Notes: a model not told the origin generated them from the sequence alone. DNA of 64,000 nucleotides from Bacteroidota bacterium (GCA_013377005.1 JACABE010000001.1:211307-275306), one strand, 5' to 3'. Positions 1-8,321 are shown, numbered from the stretch's first letter. Numbers and translations: made by a program.

Positions 1-611
1 GTATTATGGGTTATCCTGTTGGGATATTAGCCAATAATGGTGTATTGTTTTCAGAAACTGCATTGAAAGGCGCTCATTTTATCGAACTCTGTACGTCGCG
101 TAATACGCCCATATTGTTTTTGCAGAATATTACCGGATTTATTGTAGGTAAACAATACGAACATGGAGGTATAGCCCGCGATGGTGCTAAGTTTGTACAT
201 GCAGTTGCCAATGCCAATGTACCAAAGTTTACCGTAGTGTTCGGAGGTAGTTTCGGCGCAGGTAATTATGCTATGGCTGGCAGGGCATTCGATCCTCGCT
301 TGCTATTTATGTGGCCCAATGCCAAAATTTCGGTTATGGGCGGAGAACAGGCAGCTAATGTTTTGATTACGGTTAAAGAAGATCAACTGAAAGCCAAAGG
401 ACAAACGTTGTCAACGGAAGAAAGAGATAAGTTATATCAGAGCATCATTCAGAAATACGACGAAGAAGGTTCAGCTTATTACAGTACTTCAAGGCTTTGG
501 GACGATGGTATTATTGATCCGGTAAACACCCGTAAAATAATTGCCATGGGAATTGCCACCGCTTTAAATAAGAAAGATATGGAAACCAAATACGGTGTTT
601 TCAGAATGTAA
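1..611 (+). CDS. mccB: Methylcrotonyl-CoA carboxylase carboxyltransferase (beta) subunit, C-terminal part
   Basis: The gene is cut by the window start; the frame is open from base 3 and ends at a TAA at 609-611. About 200 residues of the C-terminal crotonase-like half of a biotin-dependent acyl-CoA carboxyltransferase are visible. Typical family segments are [22 protein letters not shown] and [19 protein letters not shown]. This subunit moves the carboxyl group from biotin to the acyl-CoA. A 3-methylcrotonyl-CoA substrate is inferred from the neighbours: a hydratase, a biotin-carrying alpha subunit and an acyl-CoA dehydrogenase follow on the same strand, and HMG-CoA lyase lies further on. A propionyl-CoA-type carboxylase is less likely given that context. 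Confidence 0.88.
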   Translation, partial: IMGYPVGILANNGVLFSETALKGAHFIELCTSRNTPILFLQNITGFIVGKQYEHGGIARDGAKFVHAVANANVPKFTVVFGGSFGAGNYAMAGRAFDPRLLFMWPNAKISVMGGEQAANVLITVKEDQLKAKGQTLSTEERDKLYQSIIQKYDEEGSAYYSTSRLWDDGIIDPVNTRKIIAMGIATALNKKDMETKYGVFRM

Positions 612-674
612 GATATCAAAATGAGCTGATGACCCGAAGTCATCCACTCACTAAAATAATGAATAGCAATTAAT

Positions 675-1463
675 ATGAAGAAATATCAAACAATAGAACT
701 CGAAATTAAAGACAGAGTATGCCACATTTGGCTTAACAGACCATGGGTTCACAATGCTTTCGACAATGTGATGATTGCCGAACTTACTGATGTTTTTGAA
801 GCAGTAAATGAAATGAGTGAAATGATTGCTGTGGTTTTAAGAGGTAGGGAAAAATCATTTTGTGCAGGTGTTGATTTAAATTGGATGCGCGATGTTACAA
901 AAAATTCTTACCAGGAAAATCTGGATGAAAGCAAGAAGTTAGCTCAGTGTTTTCTGAAGATATATACCTGTAAAAAACCAACGATAGCCATGGTTCATGG
1001 CGTTGCATTGGGCGGTGCCAATGGTTTGCTTGCTGCTTGTGATATGGCATATTGCGACGATAATGCAACATTCTCATTAAGTGAAGTTAAAATCGGTATA
1101 GTACCTGCTTGTATTTCACCTTATGTTATCAAAAGAATAGGTGAATACGGAGCTAAGGATTTGATGCTTACCGGAAAAAGAATAAAGGGAAAGGAAGCTG
1201 AGGAATATAAACTTGTAAATAAATCATTGGAAACTTATGAGGAAATGGAAGAATATGTTCAATCCATTGTTGATTTATTAAAAACCAGCGGACCCAATGC
1301 AGTAACCCAATGCAAAGATTTAATTTACAACATATCAAATGTATTGCCTTTTGATGAAATGCATGATTATACCGCTAAAATGATAGCCGATATACGTGCT
1401 TCTGAAGAAGGACAGGAGGGAATGGCAGCATTTTTAGAAAAACGTAAACCAAACTGGATTTAA
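675..1463 (+). CDS. liuC: Methylglutaconyl-CoA hydratase (enoyl-CoA hydratase family)
   Basis: A 262-residue crotonase-fold protein of normal family length. The first oxyanion-hole segment is SFCAGVDLNWM (about residues 62-72) and the second is HGVALGGANGLLAACD (about 109-124), followed by SEVKIGIVPACISPYV. It should hydrate 3-methylglutaconyl-CoA to HMG-CoA in leucine breakdown. The specificity is inferred from its position between the two methylcrotonyl-CoA carboxylase subunit genes (63 nt after the beta subunit, 32 nt before the alpha subunit). By sequence alone it is a generic enoyl-CoA hydratase. Confidence 0.85.
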   Translation: MKKYQTIELEIKDRVCHIWLNRPWVHNAFDNVMIAELTDVFEAVNEMSEMIAVVLRGREKSFCAGVDLNWMRDVTKNSYQENLDESKKLAQCFLKIYTCKKPTIAMVHGVALGGANGLLAACDMAYCDDNATFSLSEVKIGIVPACISPYVIKRIGEYGAKDLMLTGKRIKGKEAEEYKLVNKSLETYEEMEEYVQSIVDLLKTSGPNAVTQCKDLIYNISNVLPFDEMHDYTAKMIADIRASEEGQEGMAAFLEKRKPNWI

Positions 1464-1495
1464 TAAAAGTACGAATTAATAATTAATACTTACGA

Positions 1496-3511
1496 ATGAA
1501 CATCATCAATAAAATATTAATTGCAAACCGTGGAGAGATTGCGGTAAGGGTAATGAAAACAGCCCAAAAGCTTGGTATAAAAACCGTGGCAGTTTATTCC
1601 GAAATAGATAAAGATTCCCTCCATGTTTCTTTTGCCGATGAATCGCATTGTATCGGAGATTCAGATCTTAGCGATACTTATCTGAATATTGAGAAAATTA
1701 TCGGAATTGCAAAAAAGGCTAATTGTGATGCTATTCATCCCGGTTATGGTTTTATGGCTGAAAATTCCCGTTTTGTAGATGCCTGCAACGAAGCCGGAAT
1801 TATATTTATCGGACCTACTACGAATTCGATGAAAGTAATGGGTAACAAGATAGAAGCCCGTGAATTTGTTAGTAAACTAGATATTCCGATGACCAAAGGC
1901 GTTACCGGAAACAAAGAAACACTGCTTGAAGCCAGCAAAAGTATCGCTTTCCCACTTTTGTTGAAAGCTGCTGCAGGTGGTGGTGGCAAAGGAATGCGTA
2001 TTGTCTACAATGAAGCTGATCTTGCCGAAGCTATTGAAGCTACCAGTCGTGAAGCTAAATCTTATTTTGGTGATGAAACCGTTTATATTGAGAAATACAT
2101 ACAGAACCCACGTCATATTGAAGTTCAGATTCTTGGTGATAATTTTGGAAATGTAATTCATCTTTTCGAACGTGAATGTTCTATTCAGCGTCGTTATCAG
2201 AAAATAATAGAAGAATCACCTTCTCCAACATTAACTCCTGAGTTGAGGATTAAGATGGGTGAAGCAGCCGTAAGAATCGGTAAGGAAATTAATTATAATA
2301 ATGCTGGTACCATTGAATTTCTGGTAGATGAAGACCTGAATTTCTATTTTCTGGAAATGAATACCCGCATACAGGTGGAACACCCGGTTACTGAAATGGT
2401 TTGTGGGATAGATATTGTTGAAGAACAAATTCACATAGCCGCTGGTAATCCATTAAGATATAATCAGCAAGATATAAAACAAAACGGTCATGCCATTGAA
2501 TGCCGTATTTATGCAGAAGATCCTGCAAATAATTTCCAGCCTTCACCAGGTAAAATGTTGCTCTTCAAAGAACCGGAAATGAATGATATCCGTATCGATA
2601 CAGGAATTACCAAAGATACAGAAATCAAGAGTTCATTCGATCCTATGATTTGTAAACTAATAGTGTGGAATAATAGCAGAGAAGAAGCTACCTATAAAAT
2701 GCTGCATGCCTTAAATGAGTTTGTTATACATGGCATCAATACCAATATCAGCTATTTAATGGCACTATTGCAAAATGAAGCTTTTGTTCATAATAAGATT
2801 TCTACCAAATTCTGTGATGAATTTACCCCACAGATTATTGTAAACCTGAATACAGAAAAAGCTAAAATCCCAACTTTTATTCCATTGATTGCATATACTT
2901 TATACAGTCTGAATAATAAGAGCATTCAGGAAAGAGTGCATTTTACAGATGAGCATAATATATGGAATGCAATTGGCTACTGGCGCGATTTAATGAAACT
3001 CAGGATATATCTATCTGAAAAAGAATTTATATTAGATATTGAGAATATTAAAAATAAAGAATATCAAATCAGATTAACAGGAGAGAAATATAACGTTAGT
3101 TTTAAATCAATTGAAAACAATAAGATAGAATTGTTTATCAATGATATTTTCTATACGGCTTATATTTCTGAAGACTTAAAATGTAATGCTTCATTGAGTT
3201 ATTCCGGTTTTATTTTTAGCTTGAGCCGTAAAGATATTTTACATAAGGATACCGCCACATTCAGAATTGAAGATTATATTGAAGCAACCAATAATGTCAA
3301 TTCACCTATGCCTGGAAGAGTAATAAAAATCAATGTATCAGAAGGTGACAAAGTAAAAAAAGGCGATGTTCTACTGATAATTGAAGCCATGAAAATGGAA
3401 AATAAAATAGTTTGTGCAAAAGAAACGGCTATAATTGAAACCATAAACGTAAAAATAGCTCAGATGGTTGATACCACTACAGCTTTAATATGTTTTAAAG
3501 AAATGAAATGA
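1496..3511 (+). CDS. mccA: Methylcrotonyl-CoA carboxylase biotin-carrying (alpha) subunit
   Basis: A 671-residue fusion of biotin carboxylase and biotin carboxyl carrier protein. The N-terminal half carries the ATP-grasp glycine loop AAAGGGGKGMRIV and the signature EMNTRIQVEHPVTEM. The last 75 residues form the biotinyl domain, with the lysine to be biotinylated in EAMKMEN (Lys633, codon at 3392). The enzyme carboxylates its biotin with ATP and bicarbonate and hands the carboxyl group to the carboxyltransferase encoded upstream. The size and fused layout fit methylcrotonyl- or propionyl-CoA carboxylase alpha subunits; context favours methylcrotonyl-CoA. Confidence 0.9.
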   Translation: MNIINKILIANRGEIAVRVMKTAQKLGIKTVAVYSEIDKDSLHVSFADESHCIGDSDLSDTYLNIEKIIGIAKKANCDAIHPGYGFMAENSRFVDACNEAGIIFIGPTTNSMKVMGNKIEAREFVSKLDIPMTKGVTGNKETLLEASKSIAFPLLLKAAAGGGGKGMRIVYNEADLAEAIEATSREAKSYFGDETVYIEKYIQNPRHIEVQILGDNFGNVIHLFERECSIQRRYQKIIEESPSPTLTPELRIKMGEAAVRIGKEINYNNAGTIEFLVDEDLNFYFLEMNTRIQVEHPVTEMVCGIDIVEEQIHIAAGNPLRYNQQDIKQNGHAIECRIYAEDPANNFQPSPGKMLLFKEPEMNDIRIDTGITKDTEIKSSFDPMICKLIVWNNSREEATYKMLHALNEFVIHGINTNISYLMALLQNEAFVHNKISTKFCDEFTPQIIVNLNTEKAKIPTFIPLIAYTLYSLNNKSIQERVHFTDEHNIWNAIGYWRDLMKLRIYLSEKEFILDIENIKNKEYQIRLTGEKYNVSFKSIENNKIELFINDIFYTAYISEDLKCNASLSYSGFIFSLSRKDILHKDTATFRIEDYIEATNNVNSPMPGRVIKINVSEGDKVKKGDVLLIIEAMKMENKIVCAKETAIIETINVKIAQMVDTTTALICFKEMK

Positions 3512-3539
3512 TTTTTAAACTAATTAAACAATTTTATAT

Positions 3540-4691
3540 ATGAATACTCCATATCTTAATGAACAACATCATCTTATCAGAAAATCAGTAAGAGATTTTG
3601 CAGAAAGAGAAATAAAACCTGTTGCCAAAGAACTGGATGCCAAGCAGGAGTTTTCTGTTGAATTAACCCATAAAATGGGTGAAATGGGTTTGTTTGGCAT
3701 GCTTGTTTCAACTGAATATGGCGGGCAGGGGCTCGATTATCTTTCCTATATCATTACTGTTGAGGAAATAGCTCGAATTGATAGTTCGCAGGCTGCAACG
3801 GTTGCTGCTGGTAATTCATTGGGGATTAATCCGATCTTTTATTTTGGCAATGAAGAACAAAAGCGAAAATATTTGCCTGTTTTATGTACGGGTAAAAAAC
3901 TCTGGGGATTTGGCTTAACTGAGCCAAATGCAGGTTCTGACAGCAGAAATACCAAAACCAATGCATATCTGGATGATGGAAAATGGATGATTAATGGCTC
4001 TAAAATATTTATTACTAATGCTTCTACTGAAATTACTTTAGGTTCGATAGTTCAGGTAGTTTCCAGAGAAAAAGATGGAGGAGAAAAAGAGTTTTCAACA
4101 ATTATTGTTGAAAACGGAACTCCGGGATTTATTGCCAAAACCATGCATGATAAAATGATGTGGAGGGCTTCTAATACTGCTGAATTATATTTTGATAATT
4201 GCATAGTTCCTGAATCCAATATTCTGGGTAAACAAGGGCAAGGCTCTAAAATTATGCTGAGTACGCTCGATTGTGGTCGCTTATCCATTGCAGCAATGGG
4301 GCTTGGTTTAGCACAAGGTGCTTATGAACTGGCATTAAAATATGCACAGGAAAGAGTTCAGTTTGGAAAACCTATTTGCAAACAACAGGCTATTGCTTTC
4401 AAACTAACCGATATGGCTTTAAAAATTGAATTGGCAAGGAACTTACTTTATAAAGCTTGTTGGTTGAAAGATAATGATTTTCCATTTGCCAAAGAAGCAG
4501 CCATGTCAAAACTATATTGCTCCGAAGTTGCCAAGGAAGTAGCTGACGAAGCCTTACAGATACATGGTGGTTATGGTTTGATGAAAGATTATGATATTGA
4601 ACGTTTTTACCGTGATCAGCGATTGTTGCAGATTGGCGAAGGAACTTCCGAAATTCAGCGATTAGTGATATCAAGATATATTGGGTGTTAA
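3540..4691 (+). CDS. Acyl-CoA dehydrogenase (isovaleryl-CoA or short-chain type)
   Basis: A 383-residue FAD-dependent acyl-CoA dehydrogenase of normal length. Family segments include GFGLTEPNAGSDSRNT, FITNA and the C-terminal IHGGYGLMKDYDIERFYRD. Its position in a leucine cluster, 29 nt after mccA, suggests isovaleryl-CoA dehydrogenase. However, the C-terminal motif is GEGTSEIQR, with Glu at the catalytic-base position used by short- and medium-chain acyl-CoA dehydrogenases. Classical isovaleryl-CoA dehydrogenases have Ala there and a base in another helix. The substrate is therefore left open. The last 150 bp of this gene recur twice downstream (5535-5644 and 7046-7195), next to accessory genes, so this 3' end may itself be an acquired replacement. 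Confidence 0.88.
   Translation: MNTPYLNEQHHLIRKSVRDFAEREIKPVAKELDAKQEFSVELTHKMGEMGLFGMLVSTEYGGQGLDYLSYIITVEEIARIDSSQAATVAAGNSLGINPIFYFGNEEQKRKYLPVLCTGKKLWGFGLTEPNAGSDSRNTKTNAYLDDGKWMINGSKIFITNASTEITLGSIVQVVSREKDGGEKEFSTIIVENGTPGFIAKTMHDKMMWRASNTAELYFDNCIVPESNILGKQGQGSKIMLSTLDCGRLSIAAMGLGLAQGAYELALKYAQERVQFGKPICKQQAIAFKLTDMALKIELARNLLYKACWLKDNDFPFAKEAAMSKLYCSEVAKEVADEALQIHGGYGLMKDYDIERFYRDQRLLQIGEGTSEIQRLVISRYIGC
4540..4691 (+). repeat. Repeat R1: 3' end of the acyl-CoA dehydrogenase gene
   Basis: First of three direct copies. It encodes the last 50 residues of the dehydrogenase, including the GEGTSEIQR active-site region, and stops with TAA. Bases 4540-4689 match R3 (7046-7195) with a single difference; bases 4582-4691 match R2 (5535-5644) with three differences. 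This is the only copy joined to a full-length gene. Confidence 0.97.
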
Positions 4692-4764
4692 AAATGAACG
4701 AGTACAATCTATGCTTTGTCAAGTTTTCAGATTAATATATTATTTCATTTTATGTTTTATCCAT

Positions 4765-4791
4765 AAAGTATCCGGTATAATTCAAGATTCA
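4765..4791 (-). repeat. Remnant of a fic 3' end
   Basis: These 27 bp are identical to 5691-5717, which encode (on the minus strand) residues near the C-terminus of the intact Fic protein. Only this tail survives here, 74 bp after R1, exactly where the full fic gene sits relative to R2. The pair R1 plus fic tail therefore repeats R2 plus fic tail, and the toxin-antitoxin pair lies between the two. Confidence 0.85.
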
Positions 4792-4826
4792 AATAAAAAA
4801 ATGTAGCACTTTAGTACAACTTTATT

Positions 4827-4834
4827 TATCTTTG
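4827..4834 (+). promoter_or_regulatory. Promoter -7 element of the higB/higA-like operon
   Basis: TATCTTTG fits the Bacteroidota -7 consensus TAnnTTTG and ends only 4 nt before the ATG at 4839. The transcript would begin at or next to the start codon, so the toxin mRNA may be leaderless or nearly so. No clear TTG was found at the usual -33 spacing. Confidence 0.55.
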
Positions 4835-4838
4835 CAAA

Positions 4839-5192
4839 ATGAAATCAACAAAAAAAGCCAGAAATATTGTTTTTTATAAAGACTATTTTGAAAATTTCTT
4901 TCTTAAACAACGTGATAAAGTTAAAGAGAAAATTATCTGGACTTTTGAATTGATAGAAGAATTACCTAAAGTGCCTGAAATTTATCTTAAACATATTGAA
5001 AATACAGATGGATTATACGAAATCAGGGTACAGCAAGGAAATGATATTTTCAGGATTTTTTGTTTTTTTGATAAAGGGCAATTGGTAATAATTGCAAATG
5101 GTTTTCAAAAGAAAACTCAAAAAACATTAAAGAAAGAAATTGAATTAGCATTAAAAATAAAAAAGGAGTACGAAAATGAAAACAACAAATAA
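4839..5192 (+). CDS. HigB-type toxin (phage Gp49-like family)
   Basis: A 117-residue basic protein of the RelE/HigB superfamily (PF05973 type). The conserved core runs from GLYEIRVQQGNDIFRIFCFF to ANGFQKKTQKTLKKEIELA. Known relatives are mRNA interferases that cleave ribosome-bound transcripts. The toxin comes first and overlaps the antitoxin gene by 17 nt, the order usual for higBA. It lies between R1 with a fic remnant and R2, in an insertion that interrupts the leucine cluster. Confidence 0.88.
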   Translation: MKSTKKARNIVFYKDYFENFFLKQRDKVKEKIIWTFELIEELPKVPEIYLKHIENTDGLYEIRVQQGNDIFRIFCFFDKGQLVIIANGFQKKTQKTLKKEIELALKIKKEYENENNK

Positions 5193-5478
5193 TATATTTA
5201 CACTTGATCAATTCAAAGACAAGCATTTTGGTGCTATTGGTACTGAAAAAAGAGACAATTTAGAATCTGGATACGAAGCTTTTAAAATAGGGGCATTAAT
5301 ACATGAAGCCCGTATTGAAAAAGGATTAACACAAGCAGAACTCGCCGAAAAAATAGGAACTACCAAATCTTATATTTCAAAGATAGAAAATAATGTCAAA
5401 GAAATTCGTTTTTCTACATTACAAAAAATTATAGAACTTGGATTAGGTGGAAAATTAGATTTATCAATAAAATTATAA
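5176..5478 (+). CDS. HigA-type antitoxin (XRE helix-turn-helix)
   Basis: A 100-residue protein with a Cro/C1-type helix-turn-helix at about residues 38-90 (EARIEKGLTQAELAEKIG, then SYISKIENN). The N-terminal part probably contacts the toxin. The ATG at 5176 is preceded by AAGGAG (5163-5168), a real Shine-Dalgarno sequence that is unusual in this window. It may ensure strong antitoxin translation from inside the toxin gene. It should neutralise the toxin and repress the shared promoter. Confidence 0.88.
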   Translation: MKTTNNIFTLDQFKDKHFGAIGTEKRDNLESGYEAFKIGALIHEARIEKGLTQAELAEKIGTTKSYISKIENNVKEIRFSTLQKIIELGLGGKLDLSIKL

Positions 5479-5534
5479 ATATTTCAAACTCTTATTCCTC
5501 ATATAAGTACTTTAAGTGATAATTATACTCAAAG

Positions 5535-5644
5535 TGAAAGATTATGATATCGAAAGTTTTTACCGTGATAAGCGATTGTTGCAGATTGGCGAAGGAACTT
5601 CCGAAATTCAGCGATTAGTGATATCAAGATATATTGGGTGTTAA
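5535..5644 (+). repeat. Repeat R2: second copy of the acyl-CoA dehydrogenase 3' end
   Basis: 110 bp matching 4582-4691 with three mismatches, ending with the same TAA. It has no upstream gene body and cannot encode an enzyme. It lies 56 bp after the antitoxin stop and 38 bp before the fic stop, and so separates the two cargo units. Confidence 0.95.
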
Positions 5645-5682
5645 GGTTAAACTGAATTTAATCTTTGGTTTAATATATACTT

Positions 5683-6813
5683 TTATTCTGAAAGTATCCG
5701 GTATAATTCAAGATTCAGATAGTAGTGATGACCTCCTATTTCTTTCTTTTCAAGAATTTGCATTTCGCATAATTTATTTAGATATTCTCGTGCTGTATTT
5801 TCTGCATAAATACCTGCATCTGTCAAATGCTTTACTTTTGTAAATGGTTGTGTAAACAAGGTTTCTATCAAACTTTCCGGTTTTCGGAATTTTCGGATAT
5901 CTTTCTTTAAATAATTCTGAATTGAATCTTTTACAGATATAATTTCATTAATTTTATTATAAGTAATAATAGATGTACTTTCAACAGCTCTCAACATAAA
6001 TAATATCCAATTCTTCCAGTCAGCTCTTTGAGAAACTCCCATCAAACTTGAATAATAATCATCTTTATGATCCAAAATATAGCGACTCAGGAATAATATG
6101 GGAACGTCAAGCAAACCTTTATTAGTCAGATAATGAATGTTTAACACCCTGCCAGCTCTACCATTTCCATCTCTGAAAGGATGAATAGCTTCAAACTGAA
6201 AATGTGCAATAGCCATTTTCAGTAAATGATCCATTTTAAATTCATCATCATCATTTATAAACATAATAAGGTTATCAAGTTTTTTTTTAATAATATCAGC
6301 ACCTTTAGGAGGAGTATAAATAACCTGTCCTGAATTAGGTCCGCTTCCTCCTGATTTTATACATGTATTTAAAAAATCAGGTCGGATTCCATCTTTTGTT
6401 TGCTTAATTTCCTGAAATATCCGAATAAGATAATCTAAATTAAACTTTTTTGATTCCTTAAGATAGTTGTAGCCCGTCCATAATGCCTCCCTATATCTTA
6501 ATACCTCTTTTGGGGCTCCACTAATTTCACTGTTCTGATCACTGAATGCTTTATATAGTTCATCATCAGTTGTGAAAATATTTTCAATGGCATTGGAAAT
6601 TTTTGCTTCCTGTAAACTAATAGAGTTAATTAATAATCCCTGATTAGGAATGATGGCACTTCTGCCATGAAGCCTTGCCAATGCTGCTTTTGCATCACCA
6701 AGTTTATTTAAAATTTCTATGGTTTGATATAATTCTTCATTAATCGGCAATAAAGGAAGGTTATTCCATGGAATATTCCGGTCAGGATTGATTTGATAAT
6801 ATTGTTTTTGCAT
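5683..6813 (-). CDS. fic: Fic family protein with N-terminal inhibitory helix and C-terminal winged helix
   Basis: The catalytic Fic motif HPFRDGNGRAGR is complete, so AMP transfer (AMPylation) activity is predicted. An N-terminal segment contains SNAIEN, which fits the inhibitory pattern [S/T]xxxE[G/N]; this suggests an autoinhibited class II Fic. The last 80 residues look like a winged helix-turn-helix. The ATG at 6813-6811 is chosen over the TTG codon just upstream. The gene opposes the leucine genes and lies between R2 and R3. The upstream region (6854-6912) has a -7 box and a palindrome that its own winged helix could bind. The cellular target is unknown. Confidence 0.92.
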   Translation of the reverse strand: MQKQYYQINPDRNIPWNNLPLLPINEELYQTIEILNKLGDAKAALARLHGRSAIIPNQGLLINSISLQEAKISNAIENIFTTDDELYKAFSDQNSEISGAPKEVLRYREALWTGYNYLKESKKFNLDYLIRIFQEIKQTKDGIRPDFLNTCIKSGGSGPNSGQVIYTPPKGADIIKKKLDNLIMFINDDDEFKMDHLLKMAIAHFQFEAIHPFRDGNGRAGRVLNIHYLTNKGLLDVPILFLSRYILDHKDDYYSSLMGVSQRADWKNWILFMLRAVESTSIITYNKINEIISVKDSIQNYLKKDIRKFRKPESLIETLFTQPFTKVKHLTDAGIYAENTAREYLNKLCEMQILEKKEIGGHHYYLNLELYRILSE

Positions 6814-6853
6814 CAATTAATCTCTTTTTTAATGTTTACTCAAATTCTGACCT

Positions 6854-6912
6854 CAAAAGTAATACATTTTTACTAATAAACATTAAAAAATGGGGAAAAT
6901 AATGTTTAGTAA
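6854..6912 (-). promoter_or_regulatory. fic promoter with palindromic operator
   Basis: Read on the minus strand, 6861-6854 is TACTTTTG (TAnnTTTG). Just upstream, 6870-6885 (TTACTAATAAACATTA) and 6900-6912 (TAATGTTTAGTAA) form an inverted repeat, and AATGTTTACT recurs at 6831-6840 in the leader. Copies of ATGTTTA on both sides of the -7 box suggest a repressor site, possibly for the Fic protein's own winged helix. Confidence 0.55.
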
Positions 6913-7045
6913 GATTTTGACATTAATTCAACTTGTATAATCGTATCTTTTTGAAAAAGAGTGAAATATTGAATTATAGTTTTAAGTTAACAGTCTAATT
7001 ATTAAAAACCCGAATCATTAAAGTCCCATGAAGTTGCAATGAAAA

Positions 7046-7195
7046 TAGCTGACGAAGCCTTACAGATACATGGTGGTTATGGTTTGATGAAAGATTATGA
7101 TATTGAACGTTTTTACCGTGATCAGCGATTGTTGCAGATTGGCGAAGGAACTTCCGAAATTCAACGATTAGTGATATCAAGATATATTGGGTGTT
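7046..7195 (+). repeat. Repeat R3: third copy of the acyl-CoA dehydrogenase 3' end
   Basis: 150 bp identical to 4540-4689 except for one base. The following codon is TGA instead of TAA. Weaker similarity extends back to 7030. R3 is followed by a good terminator (7321-7358), so it may be the original, displaced 3' end of the dehydrogenase gene. The stretch 6913-7045 before it shows nothing recognisable. Confidence 0.95.
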
Positions 7196-7320
7196 GATTA
7201 GAGATGGTTTATTTGTAAAACCTTACATTTAGACCATAAAAGCATAACTACTCCTGTTAAGTTTTTAATTAATTTCTTTAAAATTTATATTGAAATACTA
7301 AGATTAAAATAAAAAATTAA

Positions 7321-7358
7321 AAAGAAAATCAATGTTTCAAGCACTGATTTTCTTTTTT
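7321..7358 (+). terminator. Rho-independent terminator
   Basis: AAAGAAAATCA (7321-7331) pairs with TGATTTTCTTT (7345-7355) and continues into a T run. It may be the original terminator of the leucine operon upstream, now stranded 2.6 kb from the intact dehydrogenase gene. Because the A and T runs are symmetric it could also serve the membrane-protein pair read towards it from the minus strand. Confidence 0.7.
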
Positions 7359-7491
7359 TGTTATTTGAATACAGATTTGGTTTAGTAGCAAAGTGCTGAA
7401 CAAATCAAAAGAATATTATATGCAATAAGGGTTTCAGTGAGTATTTTATTCAATATAAATAACATAATTGATAAAATTTCTTTAAGTATTT

Positions 7492-7875
7492 TCATACTGA
7501 ATCAAGTTCTTCTTTTGGTATTAAAAATCCTATTATTGCACCGACCACTGTAGCAATATTTCTTGCAAAATCTAAGTTTCTACTTTCATTTAGGGTAACA
7601 AATATTCCATAGCCCATTAATAAGCAAGTAATTACTAAAAGGATTAATGCAGTTTGTTTTTTATATGATGGAGCAACCCACACTCCAGAATATATTACTG
7701 CAACACCTGAAGCAACAGAAGCTGTAACTGGAATTACATAAATTGCATACTTTGAATTTTCATCTGCATAAAATAATTGGGAGTAATTAACAATTAAGTA
7801 TACAATTGATGTCCCAATGGCTGCACACGGTAATACTGCAACCCACCTTAAAATATATATTGCTGTCTTTTTCAT
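7492..7875 (-). CDS. Small membrane protein, unknown function
   Basis: A 127-residue hydrophobic protein with about four predicted transmembrane segments (near residues 8-30, 43-65, 75-92 and 105-120). No family is recognised. Its ATG overlaps the stop codon of the upstream membrane-protein gene by one base (TAATG), so the two are translationally coupled. The pair lies in the accessory stretch between Fic and HepT/MntA, and may be cargo such as an immunity or phage-related function, but nothing in the sequence proves this. Confidence 0.6.
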   Translation of the reverse strand: MKKTAIYILRWVAVLPCAAIGTSIVYLIVNYSQLFYADENSKYAIYVIPVTASVASGVAVIYSGVWVAPSYKKQTALILLVITCLLMGYGIFVTLNESRNLDFARNIATVVGAIIGFLIPKEELDSV

Positions 7876-8321
7876 TATGAATATTCAACCCTTTCTTTTA
7901 ATTTATGACGATTAACGAAAATATAATTAATGGAAGAAACTAACAGACATAATACAATAAACTCAATGGTGGTTAAAAAAGTAAATGATGGTATTGAATC
8001 CCAAAGAATTTTTATGCTATAAGACAAGTTACTAATAAAAACAAGAATGGAGATAATAAGAGTAAACCAATTAGATGGGAACCAATAAAAAACTCCTGCA
8101 TTTATAAAAGCAAGACCTGTTCCTATTAAATCAAGAAACGAAAAAAAGATTGACGTTCCCATTACAAAAATTACAATTTCCCAAAAAACACTTATATGAT
8201 TATACCTGTTAATAATATTGAAAACAACATTGTTAAGTAACCAATATAAAGCATAATCAGTTAGTGTTACCATAATAAACAGAACTGCAACATAACATAG
8301 AGATAATAATAGTGTTTTCAT
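7875..8321 (-). CDS. Small membrane protein, unknown function
   Basis: A 148-residue protein dominated by hydrophobic segments (about residues 4-30, 45-68, 80-105 and 115-133), so probably a four-helix inner-membrane protein. It is the first gene of a two-gene operon with the downstream membrane protein, overlapping it by one base. No conserved motif is recognised. Confidence 0.6.
   Translation of the reverse strand: MKTLLLSLCYVAVLFIMVTLTDYALYWLLNNVVFNIINRYNHISVFWEIVIFVMGTSIFFSFLDLIGTGLAFINAGVFYWFPSNWFTLIISILVFISNLSYSIKILWDSIPSFTFLTTIEFIVLCLLVSSINYIFVNRHKLKERVEYS

Noticed and set aside
5683-6816. fic start at a TTG (6816)
   Set aside because: An ATG directly follows at 6813 and is the simpler start.
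4540-7195. Insertion sequence carrying the repeated dehydrogenase ends
   Set aside because: No transposase, no terminal inverted repeats at the copy boundaries, and the repeats are pieces of a normal gene.
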